The notes under the pieces are model-generated. The model was given only the letters and a program-made list of their open reading frames with translations, ran no database searches and was not told where the DNA came from. The translations under genes were made by a program, and so were the position numbers. Below are positions 9,064 to 20,700 of a stretch of DNA of 46,218 nt, one piece after another; the first letter of the stretch is position 1; each line of letters opens with the position of its first letter. The DNA comes from Phaeoceros laevis (lineage: Eukaryota; Anthocerotophyta; Anthocerotopsida; Notothyladales). The stretch is taken from positions 42,869-89,086 of the forward strand of contig JBNGIQ010009133.1 in assembly GCA_049999765.1 (NCBI GenBank). Direction: 5' to 3'.

Positions 9064-10663
9064 GCGAGAAAAAGTTGCCAACTGAAACAGTTCCACCACC
9101 TGCCTGCTGTTGGTCACGGAGGTGTGTTATCATGTACAACTGGAGGGTCAGTCGGCGGGTGGCACTAGCACTAGGCAGTGGTTACTCATCAGGCTAGCCC
9201 TTCAAAAATGGCTGACGGTGGGACTGTCCAAGAACTCCCCTACGACTTCACACTACAAAGCCGACTTTCTAAGAACCAGCAGCACGAGCTAGCAGGTATA
9301 CCAACTGCCTAGTTGCTCTCTGATTCAATGGGGCTTAAGGGCGGTTTCGTGGTTGATTGATACAGGTCTCTGAACAATCTTGTGGTGTGTGACATGTGGC
9401 AGGTCATGGAGAGGGGCATCTACAGATGACTCGGAGACGTTGTGGCGGTCAATCTACCTCTCTGTATTCGGCAGGCCAGATGAAGAAATCTCTTTGTCAG
9501 TCACAGATGCCACTGGTGGCAGAAGGGCGCTTGTGAGCAGGAAGTGAGGAAACATCATTCGTGGCGCATAGCTTTTGATGCTGCCCGCAAAGGTTATTCG
9601 TACCCCTTGGTTGAGTTATTCCAACCGTGCACTTGTTTAAGTGGTATGTGTACCCTGTCTTAGCACACGTCAAGCTTCGCCAGCAAGTATTCAAACTGCT
9701 GGGCTGTTTTGTGTTGCAGCTCGCCCATATTCTGTGTTTCTCCAATAGGGCATATTGCATAAGTTGCATTTGCCTACTTTGGATGACTGAGGTACCTTGG
9801 AGGAGGAAGAGTTGGCCTAGCTGCAATAGAGGAGCCGGTTACCATGAACACTCAAGGCTGAGGCATATGACTGCTGAAAAGGTTCGCAAGTGGAAAGCAA
9901 GACCTGTGCACGACCATGTCTGCCCTACCAGTTCTTAAACATGCAGTCTTCCTCGGACTTTCTGCCTGCTGTCGCCAATATTTTTGGTGTAAATTGTTTG
10001 TTTAGGTTGTGAACTACATAGTGAAAGACAAACCCAGCTCAAGTTCTTCAGCGAGCGGTGATGACAGGACTAGGGGTGGGGTTGAATTGGAGTCAGTCCG
10101 TGCGTAGTCATGGTTTGCCGCATCTGATGGACTTGATGCACTAAAAGCAGCTAATAAATGGAAAATCTTCTGCACCCTTGCTTCTTTCTTCCAGCTATTA
10201 AAACCGTGCCAGTTTGCAAAAAAGAAAGAAGGGTTTGTGATTCGAGAGCTTAGCTTCTAGTTATTTCAAATCTAAGGCGTGAGTTGGCACTTGGTTCAGG
10301 TTGGTTCAGGTGGGTTGGAAGTTGTCATTCTGGTTGCGAGCACTTGCCGGGGTGGTTGGATCCGATCCCGGAGGCGCAGCGGATGGGGATCCAAGGGCGG
10401 AAAGTGAGGCTGCCACGCATGCAAAGGGGTTGGTCGGGCCAAACAGGTCGTCGGCACACGACATGGTACAAAGAGTTTTAAGCGTCACCAACAACCCCGC
10501 CGGCCCGAGCACTGGTCATGCCGCAGGCGATGTTTCTGTGGCTGCTTGCTCTGTAGGCGCCGCAGCGGAGGCATTTGTCGCCATGTCGGCTTTGCCGCTG
10601 GCTTGTTAAATACACATCCTTTCTTCCCTGCTCCCCTGCGCACGGTATTGTAGTGTGAAGAAG
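9064..10663. other. Intergenic region between PPR and PDH E1 alpha genes
   Basis: About 1.6 kb with no convincing gene; only short, unrelated frames. It should contain the 3' UTR of the PPR gene and the promoter and 5' UTR of the PDH gene. Purine-rich and T-rich patches are present but no clear repeat. Confidence 0.4.
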
Positions 10664-12152
10664 ATGGCAGCGTCCGTGGCCTCCCGAGCAGCTCTTGCTC
10701 CCTCCTTCTCCAGCTCTTCCACCTCCCACAGTAACGCGGACAGAGCGCAGCTCGCAGCCACTCCTCTCAAGTCCGCCTTCCTAGGATGCAATCTGAAGGC
10801 TTCGAAGTTTGGTGTGGCCAGTGCAGGGGGCTGGCAGATGAGCGTCTCCGGCAAAGCAGTGGCCACTGCCTCCGAGCTTGTGCTGGACAAGACTGAGGCT
10901 GCGTCAGATCTCGTGAGTGCTGGGTGCCGCAGAAATTCTGTGAGGATTGTTGCTTTTTTGAAGTTGCTGTGGCTGACAATTTGTTGCATGACTGTAGCTG
11001 GTGACGAGAGAGGAAGGGCTGATTTTGTACGAGGATATGGTGCTTGGAAGGACGTTCGAGGACATGTGTGCGCAGATGTATTACAGGGGAAAGATGTTCG
11101 GATTTGTGCACCTGTACAACGGACAGGAGGCTGTGTCCACTGGCTGCATCAAGCTGCTAAAAAAAACAGACTTTGTGTGCAGCACCTATAGAGACCACGT
11201 CCATGCTCTGAGCAAAGGAGTTCCTTCCCGACTAGTCATGGCCGAGCTGTACGGGAAGAGCACGGGCTGCTGCCGGGGGCAGGGAGGCTCCATGCACATG
11301 TTTTCGGCTGAGCACGGGCTGCTGGGAGGGTTTGCCTTCATTGGAGAGGGCATTCCTGTTGCCACCGGCGCTGCCTTCACCACGGTGTACAAGCGGGAGG
11401 TTCTCAAGGATGACAAAGCTGATGCCGTGACCATGGCATTCTTCGGGGATGGGACATGCAACAACGGCCAGTTCTTCGAGTGCCTCAACATGGCTGCGCT
11501 ATGGAAGCTGCCCATCATCTTTGTGGTGGAGAACAACCTTTGGGCCATCGGGATGTCACACCTGCGGGCTACCTCTGATCCTGAAATCTGGAAGAAGGGG
11601 CCTGCATTTGGGATGCCTGGTTACCATGTTGATGGCATGGATGTTTTGAAGGTTAGGGAGGTTGCCAAGGAGGCTGTTGCCCGGGCTCGCAGGGGTGAAG
11701 GGCCGACTCTTATTGAATGTGAAACCTACCGGTTTAGAGGACACTCGCTGGCTGACCCTGATGAACTTCGAGCCCCTGGTGCGTACTTGCTCCCTGAAGA
11801 AACTCAAAGCTGCAGTGCTGGAAACTGTCTGTTCGCAAATCTGATTTTTATTTGTGTCCCTCTGACGTGTGCAGCTGAGAAGGCTCATTACGCTGCACGA
11901 GATCCAATTGTTGCTTTGAAGAAGTACCTGTTGGACAATAATCTAGCTACGGAGCAGGACCTGAAAAGTATTGACAAGTCAGTGGAGGAGGTAATAGAAG
12001 AAGCAGTCGAGTTTGCAGATGCTAGTCCTCTTCCAGTGCGAAGCCAGCTGCTGGAGAACGTGTTTGCTGACCCTAAAGGATTTGGCATCGGCCCAAATGG
12101 AAAGTACAGGTGCGAGGAGCCTGGTTTCACTGCAGGTACAGCCCAGGTGTAG
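10664..12152 (+). CDS. Pyruvate dehydrogenase E1 component subunit alpha, chloroplast type
   Basis: Three exons, 10664-10912, 10998-11778 and 11875-12152, encode 435 residues. The first roughly 65 residues are Ser/Ala-rich, lack acidic residues early and look like a plastid transit peptide. The mature part follows plastid E1 alpha closely: [32 protein letters not shown], the thiamine-diphosphate motif [20 protein letters not shown] ending in VENN, and [14 protein letters not shown]. With E1 beta, E2 and E3 it converts pyruvate to acetyl-CoA for fatty-acid synthesis in the stroma. The second intron (11779-11874) is 96 nt, a multiple of three, without an in-frame stop, so its retention would insert 32 residues. 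Start chosen at 10664 as the first ATG. Confidence 0.95.
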
Positions 12153-14197
12153 GGTTGTGTATTAGGGGCTTGGTGCCAACTGGAGTTGTGCATTGGCAAC
12201 TCAATTGCTAGCGCATTTTGCCACCAGTTCTCAGTAGTTTCCAGTCCGGTATTGCTCTTCCGGAGACGAAGTGTCCAATTAGGTCATTATAGAATTGTTT
12301 TCTGAGCCATGCGTGAAACAATACTTCCGCTGAAGATGGACGTTTAGTCCACCAGTGACCAGAGTCACCAGATCTGTCGATTATTGTGAAGTCTTGACGA
12401 AGAAGGAATATTTATTATTAGTATTTACGAACACCGTTCTGATTCCTCTTGGGTGATGCCTTAGCCTCTCTACCTTAGCCTCTCTAAACTATCGGAGGTC
12501 TATCTATGATTTGCATGGCAAGCTGAGCGCATCGTTGTCCTGATTGTTCAACCGAAGAGGCTCTTGACAGCCTCCTCGAGAAGACTGTTCGATATAGGCT
12601 GTGGCATCTATAATAAAATGCAATGCTAGGTGCTTTGGATGAAGCCAGCAACAGTTTCAGGTCTGCAATCACTATGGGTAGTGTGCATTCCAAGCTGTCT
12701 CCAACGGCTTTTGGACATGCTCCTCTAAAGCCTGGGTCACCGATTCTGAATTACCAAAACGATTTATGCGAAGGGGTGCCTGCTTGTTACTGGTAGGCCT
12801 GAAATCTGGAGACTTTGAATGAACCTGAAATTAATCATGAAAGCGTCAGTCCAGAGATCCTCGACAAGCCCGTGAAGATTGCCTAGCACACAAGGCGTGG
12901 CTCTCTGTGCCCCCAGAGGAGGTCTTGCATGCAGTGTAGATGGAGCCCGTTGGTGGTGCTTCATTGCTGCATGGTACTTGTTACTTGTCTTGTACCAGCA
13001 CCAAGTCGGATCTTTGAAATACTTCAAGCATAGTAGTAACCGTTGCGCACACAGAGGTTGCTTTCAGTAATCGTTGGAGGAGAGCGATCACATAGCCCTA
13101 CGGCGTAGGTAGGCTACCCCTTGATCCCCTGTTATTCCAGTTTCTGGTTGTGAATATTGTATTGCCTGCTGACAGACGCCAAACTATCCTAGGCGTGGTG
13201 AAGCATCATTTTTCAGCGTGCCAACTGAACCTCAGCGGGCAGGAGTCACATCCTGATCGATTCTCACTGAAAGGATCTAACAGTACGTTGAAAGAAAGGG
13301 GCAACAAGGTAGCAAGATCAACGATGGTGGACAGGTGTGTGCCGGAAGCGCCTGTTTGCCTCGTGGAAGGCTGACATTACCTGATTCACCTTCAATGTAA
13401 CAGAAACAGGACCGTTCCCTTCCCTGATGACAACTGCTCTCTCAGTGCTGAAACACTAGAGGATTTCCATTGCAGAGGTATCTGGACACTCTTGATAAGA
13501 GTGGAACAGCATGGGCTCGAGTATCACCTTCATGGCAGCTGTTGCCAAGAAGAACCAGAAGGCCATACAAGTGCATTCGAAGCAAAAACCAGAAGACACA
13601 ACCAACCAGCGATGGCCGAGGATCTGTCTGACGGAAATTCCTTCAATGGTGGGACAAGACACCAAATAAGGTGGAGATCATGTGCGCTCTGCATGTGGAG
13701 CTCAGTATATTCCAGTCGAGGTTGCCACAGTATAATCTACCTGCTATGACAACAGGAGTGAGGCCAGTAAGCTGATAACGTGTCGATCTGCAGGACGATA
13801 AAGCTGATCCGGACAAGGCACGTAGGCAACCTGATCGAGTTGAAATTGGTAAAGTCGGCTCTAGGTTTCCCTTTATTTGGGTGGATTTGCCTAACTAGCT
13901 GGTTTGGTCTCCAAATGTGACCTAATCATTTGATTTACTTGTGTGGGACCATTCTGGGACCAAGCTAGTGGGGAGCGGCTCTGGCACAAGTATGCAGGAC
14001 ATCCGACCCAGTGGTTGGATGACATAGATGGAGTAAGTTGCGAGTTTGATTCCCATTTTTGTCACAATGACCCATGTCAACAGTTCCTGGACTTACCTTT
14101 ATGTGGGGTATATCTTTCAGCTCCATCCAAAGTCACCAGATTTCAAACAGAAAGGCACCAAAGAGGCACTGCGACTGAACAGCCCGGGTTCCCCTGA
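12153..14197. other. Intergenic region before the tandem PPR pair
   Basis: Roughly 2 kb without a recognisable gene. CCTTAGCCTCTCTA occurs twice in tandem near 12462-12489. Short frames are present but none resembles a known family. The promoter and 5' UTR of the PPR gene at 14198 should lie at the right end. Confidence 0.4.
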
Positions 14198-16612
14198 ATG
14201 GCAAGGAAAGCTCTAGAAAAGATGGCTTCATGCAAGAAAGCTTGTCTGGAACGTGGTACTAGTCATCATGTAAAAGTAGCTGGACATGCTGCGCTTCTGA
14301 GTGAACAGGATGAGTTTTCATGGACAGCACGGATGTCAGAACGGATCAAGTCTGGGCAAGGGAGACAGGCTCTGACAGTCTATAGCGAAATGCGTCAGGC
14401 TGGAGTGCGGCCGAGCTCATATACATTTGTTGTTGCGTTGAAGGCATGCAGTAGCTTACAGGATCTTGAAAGTGCTAAGCAGATTCATGCCAACATTGTT
14501 GAAAGTGGGTGCGAGTCAGATGTATACGTAGGAACCATGCTGGTAGATGTGTATGCAAAATGTGGGAGCCTTGTAAATGCCAGGCATGTATTTGATAAGA
14601 TGAATCAGCGTGATGTGGTTTCATGGAATGCCATGATCCTGGGGTATGCCCAGATGAAAAAGGGTGCAGAGGCGTTACAATTGTATGCTCAGATGCAACA
14701 AGAAGGTGTCACACCAAATGAGCGAGTATTTGTTGGTGCTCTGAAGGCTTGTAGTAGCCTGGTAACATGGGAAGGGGGAAATAAAGTGGATGGGGAGTTG
14801 GCGAAGAAATGGTGCTTGAAGAGAGTGAAAGCCATCCACTCCGACATACTGAAGAAAGTGCACAAGCTGGCTCTTTTTGTTGGAACCATGCTGGTGGATG
14901 CATACGCAAAATGTGGAAGTTTGGTTGATGCTCGGTGTGTCTTTGGGGAGATGCCTTCTCGTAATGTGGTTACATGGAATGCCATGATCATGGGGTACGC
15001 CCAGATGGAAGAGGGTGTAGAGGCCTTGCAACTATATGCACAGATGCAGCTTGAAGGTGTGTTACCAAATGACCGAACATTTGTTGGTGCACTCAAGGCT
15101 TGTGGCAGCCTGGCTACCTCTAAAGATGCAAGACATGTGAAGGAATGGTGCCTTGATCAAGTCCGAGCTATCCACGCACAGCTAGTGAAACCAGGTTCTG
15201 AGATGCCTGTAATTGTCTCGACCATGCTGGTGGATGTTTACGCAAAATGTGGGAGCCTGGGAGATGCCAGGCGTGTTTTTGAGAAAATACATCATCCAAA
15301 TGTGGTTTCGTGGAGTGCCATGATAATGGGGTATGCCAACATGGAAGAGGGTGAAGTGGCTTTGCAATTATACACACGGATGCAACAGGATGGTGTAACA
15401 CCTAATGATCGAACGTTTGTTGCTGCACTCAAAGCTTGCAGTAGCCTAGCCATGTCAGAATCCAGAATTCAAGAAAGAAATCTGCACCTGGATCATGTGA
15501 AAGGCATCCATTCAGATGTAGTGAAATTTGGGTATGAGTCTGATTTATTTGTGGGCAACATGTTGGTGGATGCGTATGCAAAATGTAGGAGCCTGGTGGA
15601 TGCTATGTGTATTTTTGAGAAAATGCATCAACGCGATGTGGTTTCTTGGACTGCCCTCATCGCAGGGTATGCCCAGATAGACGAGGGTGAGCTGGCTCTG
15701 CAAATCTACTCTCGTATGCAACAAGAAGGGGTGGTGCCAGATGCTGGAGCATTTGTTGCTGCCCTCAAGGCTTGTGGCGGTGTGGCAGGACTTGAGAAGG
15801 GAAAACGTATTCATGTGCAAATTTCAGAAACTGGGCTGGATCTGACTGATTCTTTTGTTGCAAGTAGGCTCATTGACATGTATGGTAAATGCGGGAGCAT
15901 GGTTGAAGCACAACATGTATTTGATGCATTGCCGACAAGAGACGTTGTGACATGGAGTGCACTGATTGCAGGATATAGTTATCAAGGAGAGAGTCAACTG
16001 GTATTTAATTTGTTTCAGAGGATGAGAGGGGATGGCCTACAGCCAGATGGCATCACGTTTGTAAACCTTCTCTCTGTTTGTAGTCACATGGGCCTAGTGG
16101 AGAAAGGAGAGAAGTTCTTCGAGAGTATGACAAGGGACTTTGGCATTACCCCAACAGTCGATCACTATGTTTGCATGGTTGACCTTCTTGGCCGTGCTGG
16201 CCAAGTGGAGAAGGCGACAGCCATGGCCATGACTGTGGAACCCAATGCTGTATTGTGGAAGACAGTGCTAGGCGCTTGTCGAAAGTGGTGTAACGCAAAG
16301 CTTGGAAGGCAGGCATTCGAATGGGCGGTGAGCCTGGATAGAAATGATGCTGGGTCGTACATTTTAATGTCCAACATCTACGCTGCTGCTCAGATGTGGG
16401 AGGAGTTGAAGCAACTCGAGGCCATGAGAGTGAACACAGGGTCATGGAAGAAGCCGGCAAAGAGCTGGTATACCGACACGGCTGGCAAAGTGCATGCATT
16501 TTTTGTAGGGGACCAAGAACATCCTCATTGCCAGTATATTTATGAGAACCTGCATGATATCGTTGTCAAGATGGAGGAAGAGGGACCTACTCACTGGGGC
16601 AAATTGGGGTGA
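14198..16612 (+). CDS. PLS-class PPR protein ending at E+ (no DYW domain), tandem copy 1
   Basis: Single-exon frame of 804 residues from the ATG at 14198. It contains successive P-L-S repeat blocks (for example VDVYAKCGSLVNARHVFDKM and VVSWNAMILGYAQM), about 15 repeats in all, then E and E+ regions. The PG-box position reads KKPAKSWYTDT, again with Lys-Pro. It stops at KMEEEGPTHWGKLG, just where a DYW domain would begin, and no DYW remnant follows the TGA. Three internal L-type repeats hold an extra 10-18 residues between ALKAC and the usual AIH segment (for example VDGELAKKWCLKRVKAIH). The C-terminus keeps VHAFFVGDQEHP. Predicted role: recognises organelle transcripts, probably with a deaminase supplied in trans. 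It is a paralogue of the gene at 17860-20343. Confidence 0.88.
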   Translation: MARKALEKMASCKKACLERGTSHHVKVAGHAALLSEQDEFSWTARMSERIKSGQGRQALTVYSEMRQAGVRPSSYTFVVALKACSSLQDLESAKQIHANIVESGCESDVYVGTMLVDVYAKCGSLVNARHVFDKMNQRDVVSWNAMILGYAQMKKGAEALQLYAQMQQEGVTPNERVFVGALKACSSLVTWEGGNKVDGELAKKWCLKRVKAIHSDILKKVHKLALFVGTMLVDAYAKCGSLVDARCVFGEMPSRNVVTWNAMIMGYAQMEEGVEALQLYAQMQLEGVLPNDRTFVGALKACGSLATSKDARHVKEWCLDQVRAIHAQLVKPGSEMPVIVSTMLVDVYAKCGSLGDARRVFEKIHHPNVVSWSAMIMGYANMEEGEVALQLYTRMQQDGVTPNDRTFVAALKACSSLAMSESRIQERNLHLDHVKGIHSDVVKFGYESDLFVGNMLVDAYAKCRSLVDAMCIFEKMHQRDVVSWTALIAGYAQIDEGELALQIYSRMQQEGVVPDAGAFVAALKACGGVAGLEKGKRIHVQISETGLDLTDSFVASRLIDMYGKCGSMVEAQHVFDALPTRDVVTWSALIAGYSYQGESQLVFNLFQRMRGDGLQPDGITFVNLLSVCSHMGLVEKGEKFFESMTRDFGITPTVDHYVCMVDLLGRAGQVEKATAMAMTVEPNAVLWKTVLGACRKWCNAKLGRQAFEWAVSLDRNDAGSYILMSNIYAAAQMWEELKQLEAMRVNTGSWKKPAKSWYTDTAGKVHAFFVGDQEHPHCQYIYENLHDIVVKMEEEGPTHWGKLG

Positions 16613-17584
16613 CAATTTGCCCCAGTCTGGTTTAAAAACGACAGTCAAGACGCAACTTCTAGCCGTCTGACTTGGGGGCCATGGACAGACTCGAGCAATA
16701 CCAGGTAGTAAAAAGGTGGATACAGTACTACAGTCCTCGTGTGACTACCCGTCATTGATCAGACAGCTGGCTGGCCGTCGACCCTTGACGGAAGAGTCAA
16801 GCGGACGCCCATCTGGCGCATAGAAACTCGACCGTGGCCGCACGGCAATCGCGGTCAGGCGGGTTCTTTTCGGATTGTGATGTTCGTCTGATGAGGTAGG
16901 AAACACTGATGACTGGATGTACCAACTATAGAACAGATACTGTTCAAGTAGCCTGCAGTCGTTACGGAGTGGCACAGAAGTCCCTGGTTCTTGATTTCAG
17001 ACCGATCGTGCGGGTAAAATCCCTTTGCAGGGCACGATGAACTCCTCTGTCTCATAAGCAACTCGAGGCCCTCGCGCGGGTGGATTATGTCATGATGGCG
17101 CTCGGCGGACTGCTGCCTCAGCTGGAATGTGACACCTCTTTGGATGAAGCACTTGGTGTACCAATTGTGGTGGTACCCCGTTTCGGTAAGGAGAACAACG
17201 CATTTTGGAGAACAGAGATTTTCGCAAGGCAAGGTACTACAGATTCTGGTGCTTAGCGATGAAACTCGTTCTTTTGTCAATCGCTGAGCAAAGTGAGCAT
17301 TTGGGTGGACTTTTTTGATCCCAGGCCCCGGAAGACTGGCGGGATGCCTGCAGGAACAGTCCTTTGGATGGCCAACACCTGTACGCTGCCGCAGGGCAAG
17401 GCCTTTCGATTAACCAGTCGAAACACGTTTGGTTGCAAACCGAGCTCAAGGCTCTCCACAATGTGAATATTGGTGACAGCAGAGAACATTGCGCACCGCC
17501 AGGAGTTCTGGCCAATTGTAGGTGCTTTCGGTTTAGTAGTTGTGTCCGGGACTGTTGGGTGAAGTGCTGCTAAGTTTTTCTTAG
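16613..17584. other. Spacer between the two tandem PPR genes
   Basis: No gene recognised. It should hold the 3' end of copy 1 and the promoter or 5' UTR of copy 2. I saw no obvious long duplication of the region upstream of copy 1. Confidence 0.35.
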
Positions 17585-20343
17585 ATGTTGTTATTGGCGT
17601 CATTCAGGGAACCTATCAAGCCCGGAGCAGCAATCGCAGAAGCATTCAAACCATCCAAGGAAGTGGTGGGACAACAAAAGCAGCGAGGTAAGTGTGTAAA
17701 ATACTATCAGGTGGTTTTATGGTACTTCACGATTTCGTGTTTTCCTTATGTTAACAAGAATCTGGAGAACCAAACAGCCTTATGTGTTGGCCAGCCTTCT
17801 GGTCTTGAATATACTCGAGGAAAGAGCTCACCATTACATTGTTTGCATTACTTAATCAGTTGAAGGCCCAGTCGCCAGACTTCAGACTTGCGTACCCGAA
17901 GAAGGCACTTTGGATAGGCAGCTCAAATAAGTCTACAGAATGGGCCGCAGAAGCCCCTCAAACGAAGATATCTGGGAAGCAAGCTCGTGCAGGTGTATTG
18001 GAAAATTTTACAAGTTCATCAGGCACCCACATATGTGGAAACACTGTTAACCTGTTGTTATCTCAACGGGACACGTTTGTGTGGACCGCGTCTATATGTC
18101 AACATGTCAAGTCTGGGCAAGCTAGACAGGCTCTCGCGGCTTATGACAGAATGCGAGAAGCTGGAGTGCTACCTAACTCGTACACTTTTGTTGCTGCATT
18201 GAAGGCATGCAGTAGGCTAAAGGACCTGGAGAGAGCTACACAGCTTCATTTGGAGGTGGTGGAAGGTGGGTTGGAGTCAAATGCTTACGTGGGAACCATG
18301 CTGGTGGATGTGTATACAAAATGTGGCAGCCTGGCAAATGCAAGGGGTGTCTTTGAGGGATTGGAGCATCGCAACTCTGTGTCTTGGAATGCCATGATCT
18401 TGGGTTATGCTCAGATGGAAGCAGGTGAAGAGGCTTTGCAGTTGTTTGCGCGGATGCAACTGGAAGGTTTCATACCCAATGAGCGCACATTTGTTTGTGC
18501 ACTGAAGGCTTATGGCAGTCTAGCTTTGGAAGAGGGAAACACTCTAAGAGAGAAATGCTTGGAGGAAGTGAGAGCCATCCACTTGCACATAGTGAAGAAC
18601 GGATTTGAGTTGGACACCTATGTAGGAACAATGCTGGTGGATGTGTACGCCAAATGTGGGAGCCTGTTGGAAGCAAGATTTGTCTTTGAGAAGATGCCTC
18701 GTCGTGATGTGGTTTCCTGGACTGCCATGATCCTGAGCTATGTCCACGTAGAAGATGGTGAGGAGGCTTTGCAGCTGTACGCAAGGATGCAACTGGAAGG
18801 TATCATACCCAATGACCGAACATTTGTTGGTGTGCTGAAAGCCTGCTGTGTGCTAGCCACATTGGAAGAGGGATGTGAGGTTGATGGGAAACTCGTAAAG
18901 AGACGGTGCTTGGAGGAGGTCAGAGCCATACACTCAAACCTAGTCAACAGTGGCTTGGCGTCGGATAAATTTGTTTGTACCATGTTGATAGATGGGTATG
19001 TGAAATGTGGGTGCCTTGTGGATGCTAGGCGTGTCTTTGAAAAAATGCATTATCGTGATGTGGTTTTCTGGACTGCCATGATCGTTGGGTATGCCCAGTT
19101 GGAACAGGGGGAAGAGGCTTTGCAGTTGTACACTCAAATGCAACACGATGGAGTGATACCCAATGACCGAACATTTGTTGGTGCACTAAAGGCTTGCAGT
19201 AGCCTGGCCGCTTTTGAAGGGCCTAGTCAAGGTGATGGGAACTGGTGTGTGGAGCAAGTTAGAGTCATTCACGCAGATGTAGTAAGAAGTGGGTTTCAGT
19301 CTGATGCATTTGTGGGGAACATGCTGGTGGACGCCTATGCAAAATGTGGGAGCCTGGAGGATGCCCGATGCGTTTTTGAAAACATGCCTCATCGGGATGT
19401 GGTTGCTTGGACAGCCATGATTTATGGGTACACTCAAATGGAGCAGGGTGAAGAGGCCCTGCAGCTGTACAGCAGGATGGAGCAGGAAGGTGTGGTACCG
19501 GATGCCAGAGCATTTGTCTGTGCACTAAAAGCTTGCGGTCATGTTGCAGGACTGAAAAAGGGTATAGCAACTCATGCAAAAATTTTGGCAAACGGACTAG
19601 ACCCTACCGATGCATTTTTGGCAAGCAGTCTTATTGATATGTATTGCAAATGCGGGAGCATGGTTAATGCGCAGCAGGTGTTCGACACATTGCCCACAAG
19701 GAATGTTGTGACATGGAGCGCATTGATCGCAGGATATGCCCTTCAGGGAGACAGTGAATGTGTCTTCACCTTGTTCCACAGGATGAGGGAGGAGGGCGTA
19801 CAGCCAGACAGCATCACATTTCTGAGCCTTCTCACATCATGCAGTCATGCGGGCCTAGTTGAAAAGGGCCAGACGTACTTCGAGGCGATGAGCAGAGACT
19901 ATGGCATAGCTCCAAACATGGACCACTACAACTGTGTGGTTGATCTCCTTGGCCGTGCGGGCCAGTTGGACAAGGCGATGGCGGTTGCCAATGCAGTAGA
20001 TAGTGGCGTGGTGTGGAAGACCTTGTTGGGTGCTTGTCGAAAGTGGTGTAATGCGGCACTGGGGAGACATGCATTTGACTGTCTGGTGAGGTTGGATCAA
20101 AGTGATGCTGCAGCGTATCAGTTAATGTCGAACATCTATGCAGCTGCTCACTTGCTGGAGGATGCTTGGGAAATTCAAGCAAGGAGCCGGACAGCATGTG
20201 CTCGGAAGACTACAGGACAGAGCTGGTGGACTGACACGGACGGTATTGTGCATCCGTTTGTGGTAGGAGATCGAAAACATCTTGCAAGCCCATGTATGTA
20301 CGCAAAGTTGCAAGACCTTTTCTCCAAAATGCTGGATAAATAG
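17585..20343 (+). CDS. PLS-class PPR protein ending at E+ (no DYW domain), tandem copy 2
   Basis: The main exon is open from about 17839 to the TAG at 20341-20343 (about 830 residues) and closely parallels copy 1. It has the same P-L-S block order, the same recurrent insertions (for example VDGKLVKRRCLEEVRAIH) and the same early end after an E+ region (VHPFVVGDRKH to SKMLDK). No usable ATG lies at the start of the main exon, so an upstream exon is needed. A candidate runs 17585-17687 (ATG; donor GAG/GTAAGT). Joined to an AG acceptor before 17825 it is in frame; joined to the stronger-looking TTAATCAG acceptor before 17860 it is not. The PG-box position reads TTGQSWWTDT, so neither PG nor KP is kept. 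The 5' structure is uncertain; the PPR identity is firm. Confidence 0.85.
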
Positions 20344-20472
20344 GTAGATATGTATCGAGTGAAGGATACCTTTTCCAGCAAAGCAAATTGGTGTAGATAA
20401 TAGGTACCGTATCTACAAACCGTTGTGCTATACCGCTCGCCAACCTGACAACATCCAGTGGCCTACAGGTAC
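20344..20472. other. 3' flank of tandem PPR copy 2
   Basis: Short flank with no gene. It contains the 12-bp perfect palindrome ACAGGTACCTGT at about 20465-20476. Confidence 0.35.
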
Positions 20473-20500
20473 CTGTTTACGGCGGGGTTCTATGTATATG

Positions 20501-20551
20501 TTAATGGCCGCGTAGCTACGCGGCCGGTATTAATCGGCCGCTGGCCATTAA
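20501..20551. repeat. Nested perfect palindrome in the foldback element
   Basis: GGCCGCGTAGCTACGCGGCC at 20506-20525 is a perfect 20-bp palindrome. It is nested within outer arms TTAATGGCC (20501-20509) and GGCCATTAA (20543-20551). Confidence 0.85.
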
Positions 20552-20620
20552 CTTACGTGAACGGCGCTTTCGAGACATGGCGCGCGCGGGGGCGAGGACA
20601 TTGTGCCCACCCGAGGCGAA

Positions 20621-20700
20621 ACTGATTATGTTCAGGTCTTGTGCGATTATGTCTCGGGCAGCCACATTATGTCAAGGGCAGCGTCATTATCTCACGGGCA
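20621..20700 (+). repeat. Four 20-bp direct repeats inside the foldback element
   Basis: Exact 20-bp spacing: 20621, 20641, 20661 and 20681. The last three share ATTATGTC or ATTATCTC, then two or three variable bases and GGGCA. The first copy is degenerate (GATTATGTTCAGG). Confidence 0.75.

Noticed and set aside
7506-20443. Many long minus-strand frames opposite the PPR genes (up to about 135 codons)
   Set aside because: They mirror the repeat period of the PPR genes and have no independent family resemblance; they are antisense shadows of repetitive coding sequence.
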